A stretch of DNA of 64,000 nt from contig JANUWF010001050.1 in NCBI GenBank assembly GCA_026120185.1, forward strand, positions 434,001 through 498,000, written 5' to 3'. The notes under the pieces are model-generated. The model was not told where the DNA came from. It ran no database searches and saw nothing but the letters and a program-made list of their open reading frames with translations. Each line of letters starts with the position of its first letter. Positions within the stretch are counted from its first letter, which is position 1. The position numbers were made by a program, and so were the translations under genes. Source of the stretch: Voacanga thouarsii. Its lineage: Eukaryota > Streptophyta > Magnoliopsida > Gentianales > Apocynaceae. Positions 59,880 through 64,000 of this stretch are shown one piece after another.

Positions 59880-60913
59880 GTTTATCATATTTGAAAAATG
59901 TCTTGGTGGATTGCCTAAAAAAAAAGTAGTTTTAAGAATTAAGGTGGAAGTTCTCTTGACTTAGCCATTTTGTACCAGTTTTTTCCTATCAAAAGGCGAA
60001 GGAAAGATGACTTAGCCCCACTTCATTTCGAACAATTGCTGAACTTATGTTATAGATGTGGAATCTTAGGATATCAGGAGAGTAACTGTGAGACAATGCT
60101 CCACTTTTCTTTCGATCGTCTTGATCTAAGACAATTCGTTCATAGTTCACACGGAGCACAATCAGAACTGCAACATCTGCTCAAGAGAAGGTCGGGTTCT
60201 ATTAATCCCCTATTTTCTCTTTGGCAATGAATACCCACACACTGATGGGGACTATGACCACAGGACCTCTATTGGAAGATAACAGAGACAGCACTGCAAT
60301 TTTGTGTCAGCCCGGGCTATCAGGGTCTGTGCTAAAGTTTTCCAACCTTCTCTTTTTCACTACTGTACTTGAGACTCCTTCACCTATCTCATAGCCCATT
60401 ACCAATAGCGCCTCTTTGGACTAATCTTTTGAGCCCAATCCAACCTAATCTATTTTGGCTAGGAACCTTCCTATACTTGAGACCCATCCCCAAATTTCTA
60501 AAAAGAGACAGGCCCTAGGCCCAATTCTAATTCCCAAATGTTTTAAACCTTCAAGCCCCAAAATGTCTAACTCAAATCCCCTAGATCCTAGTATCATCAA
60601 TGGCCCAGCTCTTCCAATTCATTTTAAACATGGTCATTTTGAAAACCAATTCTCTAAACTCCATATTTCTGAACAGTTGTCCGTCTTCACCTCTATTTCA
60701 TGCATTAAACTAGAGTTGTCCTCCCCTGGACATGCCAAGATGATTGTAGAAGAGAGTGTTGTCCTGGTGAGAAAGAGATTTATCCATATCAACGAAAAGC
60801 AAGATAGTCTCCACCCCAATCTGCTACTACGATTAGCCCACAGTGTGATACTCCTTCAATGTTTATTAAAGAAATTAGTGATGACACAACCCCTGCATGT
60901 CAAAATTGACTGA
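59880..60913 (+). pseudogene. LINE 2 ORF1, C-terminal part
   Basis: Frames at 59920-60230 and 60455-60913. A LINE ORF1 pattern is visible: LRIKVEVLL, then GEGKMT, then a zinc knuckle at 60048-60089, CYRCGILGYQESNC, whose His is replaced by Tyr. The second open stretch is Pro- and Ser-rich, as in the ORF1 C terminus. Stops separate the pieces. It probably belongs with 50450-50635 across the copia insertion. Confidence 0.6.
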
Positions 60914-60929
60914 GGAGGTGAGCTTGATC

Positions 60930-63300
60930 AAGCCCCCAATTTTTCCATAATCATTTTTGCTTGGAAGCCCAAGGTAGTTCAATCATTGTGATTTTTCCTT
61001 CACTTGTATCAACCTTTCATTTTATTTCTTTCTAAACTCAAAATTTCTTCTTTGCCAAAATTCTTTAGAATCCTACTCTCTGTTAGCTTCCATAAATTTC
61101 ATTTGTTCTTGCTATTAGTTTTTTCGGACAGTCTTGCTCCTTGTTGGAAAAACAACATAGACTTACAAGTGATTGTAGCCAATGATAAACTTATAAATTG
61201 CGTAATTTTTTCGGACCCCTTGTGCATTTATGCATCTAATAACTATGCTCTAAAATTGGCTTTTTGGGATAACTTAGATAAAGTGGGTTAAACCTTTAGT
61301 GGTCCTTGGCTAGTTATTGGAGGTTTTAACAGCATTTATTCACAAGAAGAAAAGCAAAGGTGAGGCCTCATACTTCATTCCATGGTGGCTTTAAGTCATT
61401 CATTAATGCAGCAAGCTTAGTGATCTACCTTTTACTTGGAAAATAAAAGAGCTTATGAACGAAATATCTAAGCTAGACTGGATCGAGATTGGTGAATATT
61501 TCTTGGAGGCTATTATTTCCTCGTGCTTTGATCACTCACCTTATTGCCATATCCTCTTACCATCATTCTCTTCTACTGGCCATCTCTTTTTTTTAAATGA
61601 GATAGTCACAACCCTTTAAATTTGAGTCTACGTGGGTACGAGATGAATTCTCTAATGATGTCATTAAGTTAGCTTGGTCAAAGATGCATAGTGGCTCCCC
61701 TGCTTTCCAACTTTTTCCAGTCTCTCCATAATACTAAGACTACTCTCAAAAACTAGCACAAAAATAATTTTGGCCATATTCAAATCAGGATATAGGATAT
61801 TAGGAGTAACCTTCATATCAAGCCTTTCTTCAAACCCAATCAAATCTGGAAAGAGAGAAAGTCTTTCTACAGGAATTGGATGAACTACCGAAGAGATAAC
61901 AAATTCTATAGTGGGAAAAATTCATATTTTTTTGGATAGAATAGAGGGATGCCAACACTTAATTCTTTCACCTTGTTGCCATCATTCACAAAAGATACAA
62001 CAGTATTAATTTCTAGCTCTCTCTCGATAATTCTTGGAAGATAGATTGGTATAGTATTAGTCAATACTTTAAGTAATATTATACCAGTCTATTTTCATCC
62101 ATTCATCCACAATTCCTTGATGACCTTGATAACTTAATCACTCCTTCTATTTTTGTTTATGATTCTGAGAATTTATGCTCCATTCCTCTAGGTTTCATGA
62201 TCAAGCAAACTTTTTTTGCTATGAAGGCTGGTAAAAGCCCTGGTCTAGATGATACGACTTTGAGTTTTTAGAAGTCCTACTGGTATATTGTAGATGACAA
62301 AGTCACCAAAACAGTTCAATATTTTTTAAGCATTGCCATTTTCTGAAAGCTTTTAATCATACTTTTGTCACCTTTAATCCTAAAAATGAGAATACACATA
62401 AGGTGGAACTCTTCCGTCCTATTTCTCTTTGCAATGTGGTTTATAAGATAATAACCAAAATACTTGCTGATCGACTAAGACCTTTTTTAGACATAATTGT
62501 TGCTCTTGCTCAAGGAGCTTTTATCCCAAGTAGAGGTATTATCGAGAACATCATTGTGGGGTATGAACTTATGCACCATCTTAACTATAAGAAAGGCAAG
62601 CTTGGTCTTATGGCTCCTAAAATTGACATGGTCAATACGTATGACAAAGTCGAATGGTCTCTTCTTCTTTATGTTTTTCTCAAATATGATTTTCTAGTTA
62701 CTTTTGTGAATCTCATTAGGAATTGCATTTCCACTTCTTCTTTCTCTATTCTTATTAATGGCTCTCATTTTGGCTTCTTCTCTCCTTCCCGTGGGCCAAG
62801 ATAAGGAGACCTTTTGCCTCCTAATTTGTTTGTGATTTACTTTGATCTTCTCTTTAGAATGATCACGCGTGCTAAACTTCATAACAAAATTTGTGATATC
62901 AAAATTAGTAAGGAGAGTCCTGCTATTTTTCACCTCATATACACTGATGATTTGACTATCTTTTGTATAGCTGATTTGTAGGAGGTTATGATTTTGTTAG
63001 ATCTTTTGGATACTTATGGAACATGGTTGGGACAATTTGTCAATTTGGAGAAATCCATGATACACTTTAGCATAAATGTGGAAGACAATTTGAAGCAAAG
63101 CATTTGTCTTACTCTTGGGATACAAGAGTGTTCACATGACAATAAGTATCTTGGGGTACCCTTTTATAACATCCCTCCATTTTACACTTTGATTGATGAC
63201 TACTTTTTATTAAGTGAGCATAAGCATGAAGGCTTAAAACAAGAAATGATCAGTTTACTTAGAAGAACATTTTGGTTAGATAAAAATTTTAAGAGGAGTT
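60930..63300 (+). pseudogene. LINE 2 ORF2: endonuclease and reverse transcriptase
   Basis: FAWKPKVVQS near 60955 corresponds to the AWNVRG start of the L1 endonuclease. 61160-61370 reads NNIDLQVIVANDKLINCVI, YASNNYALKLAFWDNL, PWLVIGGFNS, where the active-site GDFN has become GGFN. The RT is best at 62403-62804 (FRPISLCNVVYKIITKILADR, GAFIPSRGI, KIDMVNTYDKVEW) and continues with a YTDD motif near 62940 and the thumb region to 63300. Many stops and frameshifts. The 3' end (zinc-binding domain, poly(A)) is missing. An old L1 relic. Confidence 0.8.
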
Positions 63301-64000
63301 AGTAGAATTTTCGATCTCGAATTAAGAAAAACTGAGAAGGAATTTGAAAATCTGGGAGACACCAAAATGCTTAATTTAATATGTAGACGCATTGGAAAAA
63401 TAAAAAGTTTTTTCGACCAGGATAAATAGTAACATTAACTATGTTTATTTTTGGGAAACCTAGTTAACCATGGTTAAGATGGAAAAAGATAATGGGTTTA
63501 ATTATATATAATGTTGGTGGGCTATCTAAGTAATGGATTGAAATTAGTTTAGCCCACAAATGGAAGTTATATGAATTTAAGTGAACGGTAGCATAAGAAG
63601 CCACTTGGAGGCTTATGATAAGTTGCATGAATAAAATACTTAGGCTCATGTGATTAGTTGTATGGATGAAATATTTGGAACAATATGATTGGTTACATGC
63701 ATAGGGAGGCTACTTGGAGAATTGTGATTGGTTGCATGAAGACTACATGTGATTATGTGATTGGTTACATAAGAATTACATGGCATTTTGTGATTGGTTG
63801 TTGGAGGCTAGGTGACCTTGTGTGATTGGTTGCATGAGAAAACACTTGAAATTACATGATTGGTTGCCTTAGAGGTTACTTAGAACTATATGATTGGTTG
63901 CATGAAAGGCTACTTGGAACCATATGATTGGTTGCTACATGATGAGGTGGAAAGTTAGAAATTTCTAAAGTTTTCTAGGATGTTCCACCAAGTACTTGAA
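63301..64000 (+). mobile_element. Probable gypsy LTR, left part
   Basis: LINE 2 ends abruptly near 63300 and is followed by AATTTTCGATCTCGAATTAAG, a string typical of the start of chromovirus (Tekay-like) LTRs. The segment has no coding frame and carries the 34-bp minisatellite. The right end is outside the window, so this is inference. Confidence 0.4.
63611..63945. repeat. Minisatellite, period about 34 bp
   Basis: GATTGGTT cores start at 63687, 63726, 63759, 63792, 63824, 63858, 63892 and 63926, and degenerate cores at 63617 and 63652: ten units with spacing mostly 32-35. A typical unit is tgattggttgcatga followed by a variable ggctacttggaa-like half. Each unit contains ATTGG, the reverse CCAAT motif. 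Confidence 0.85.

Noticed and set aside
63611..63945. CRISPR-like regular spacing
   Set aside because: Units are continuous imperfect tandem repeats without distinct spacers, in a plant genome; it is a minisatellite.
1..64000. Endogenous pararetrovirus
   Set aside because: All RT and protease fragments are accounted for by copia, gypsy or L1 elements with matching domain order; no coat or movement protein motifs seen.

Overview
The window is nuclear DNA of a flowering plant, most likely a eudicot. The evidence is one spliced Lambda-class glutathione S-transferase gene with a plastid-type leader, together with AT-rich intergenic DNA packed with plant Ty1/copia, Ty3/gypsy, L1, hAT and Stowaway-type elements. 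I see no rRNA or tRNA gene, no CRISPR array and no bacterial-style operon. Apart from the GSTL gene and two weak hypothetical ORFs, every substantial reading frame belongs to a transposable element, and nearly all of these are broken by stops, frameshifts or deletions.

Layout. 1-0.7 kb: gypsy gag/protease relic (- strand). 1.18-3.23 kb: solo copia LTR. 4.77-5.87 kb: 3' end and LTR of a + strand copia, with a 474 bp Stowaway-like MITE inside the LTR. 7.61-16.73 kb: an hAT transposon with 8-bp target-site duplication (TSD), whose BED zinc finger is split by a nearly full-length 6.1 kb L1 LINE with a 13-bp TSD. 17.03-20.32 kb: the GSTL gene, nine coding exons on the - strand. 22.29-24.01 kb: solo copia LTR inside a hypothetical ORF. 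24.16-26.26 kb: related LTR carrying a 1.0 kb hAT-type MITE.

28.14-49.29 kb is a nest of LTR elements on the - strand. An outer Tork/TNT1-like copia (TSD cataa) holds in its protease an inner Angela/BARE-like copia (31.61-44.35 kb, TSD aatac). The inner copia itself holds a shortened solo LTR (TSD gtttg), a gypsy fragment with a tRNA-Asp-type primer site, and probably another LTR in gag. The 5' LTR of the outer element is split by a 3.4 kb solo LTR (TSD aatag). 50.64-59.87 kb: two + strand copies of the inner family in tandem around one shared LTR, apparently inserted in ORF1 of a second, decayed L1 LINE whose ORF2 continues to about 63.3 kb. The window ends in what looks like a gypsy LTR carrying a minisatellite with a period of about 34 bp.

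The only working gene I would defend is the GSTL gene. The main value of the window is the readable order of insertions, fixed by matched TSDs. I did not find a convincing undescribed biological system. The most unusual items are the LTR family ending in CTTTA instead of CA, the tandem copia pair sharing two premature stops, and the GSTL gene with a possible dual start and a C-terminal extension.
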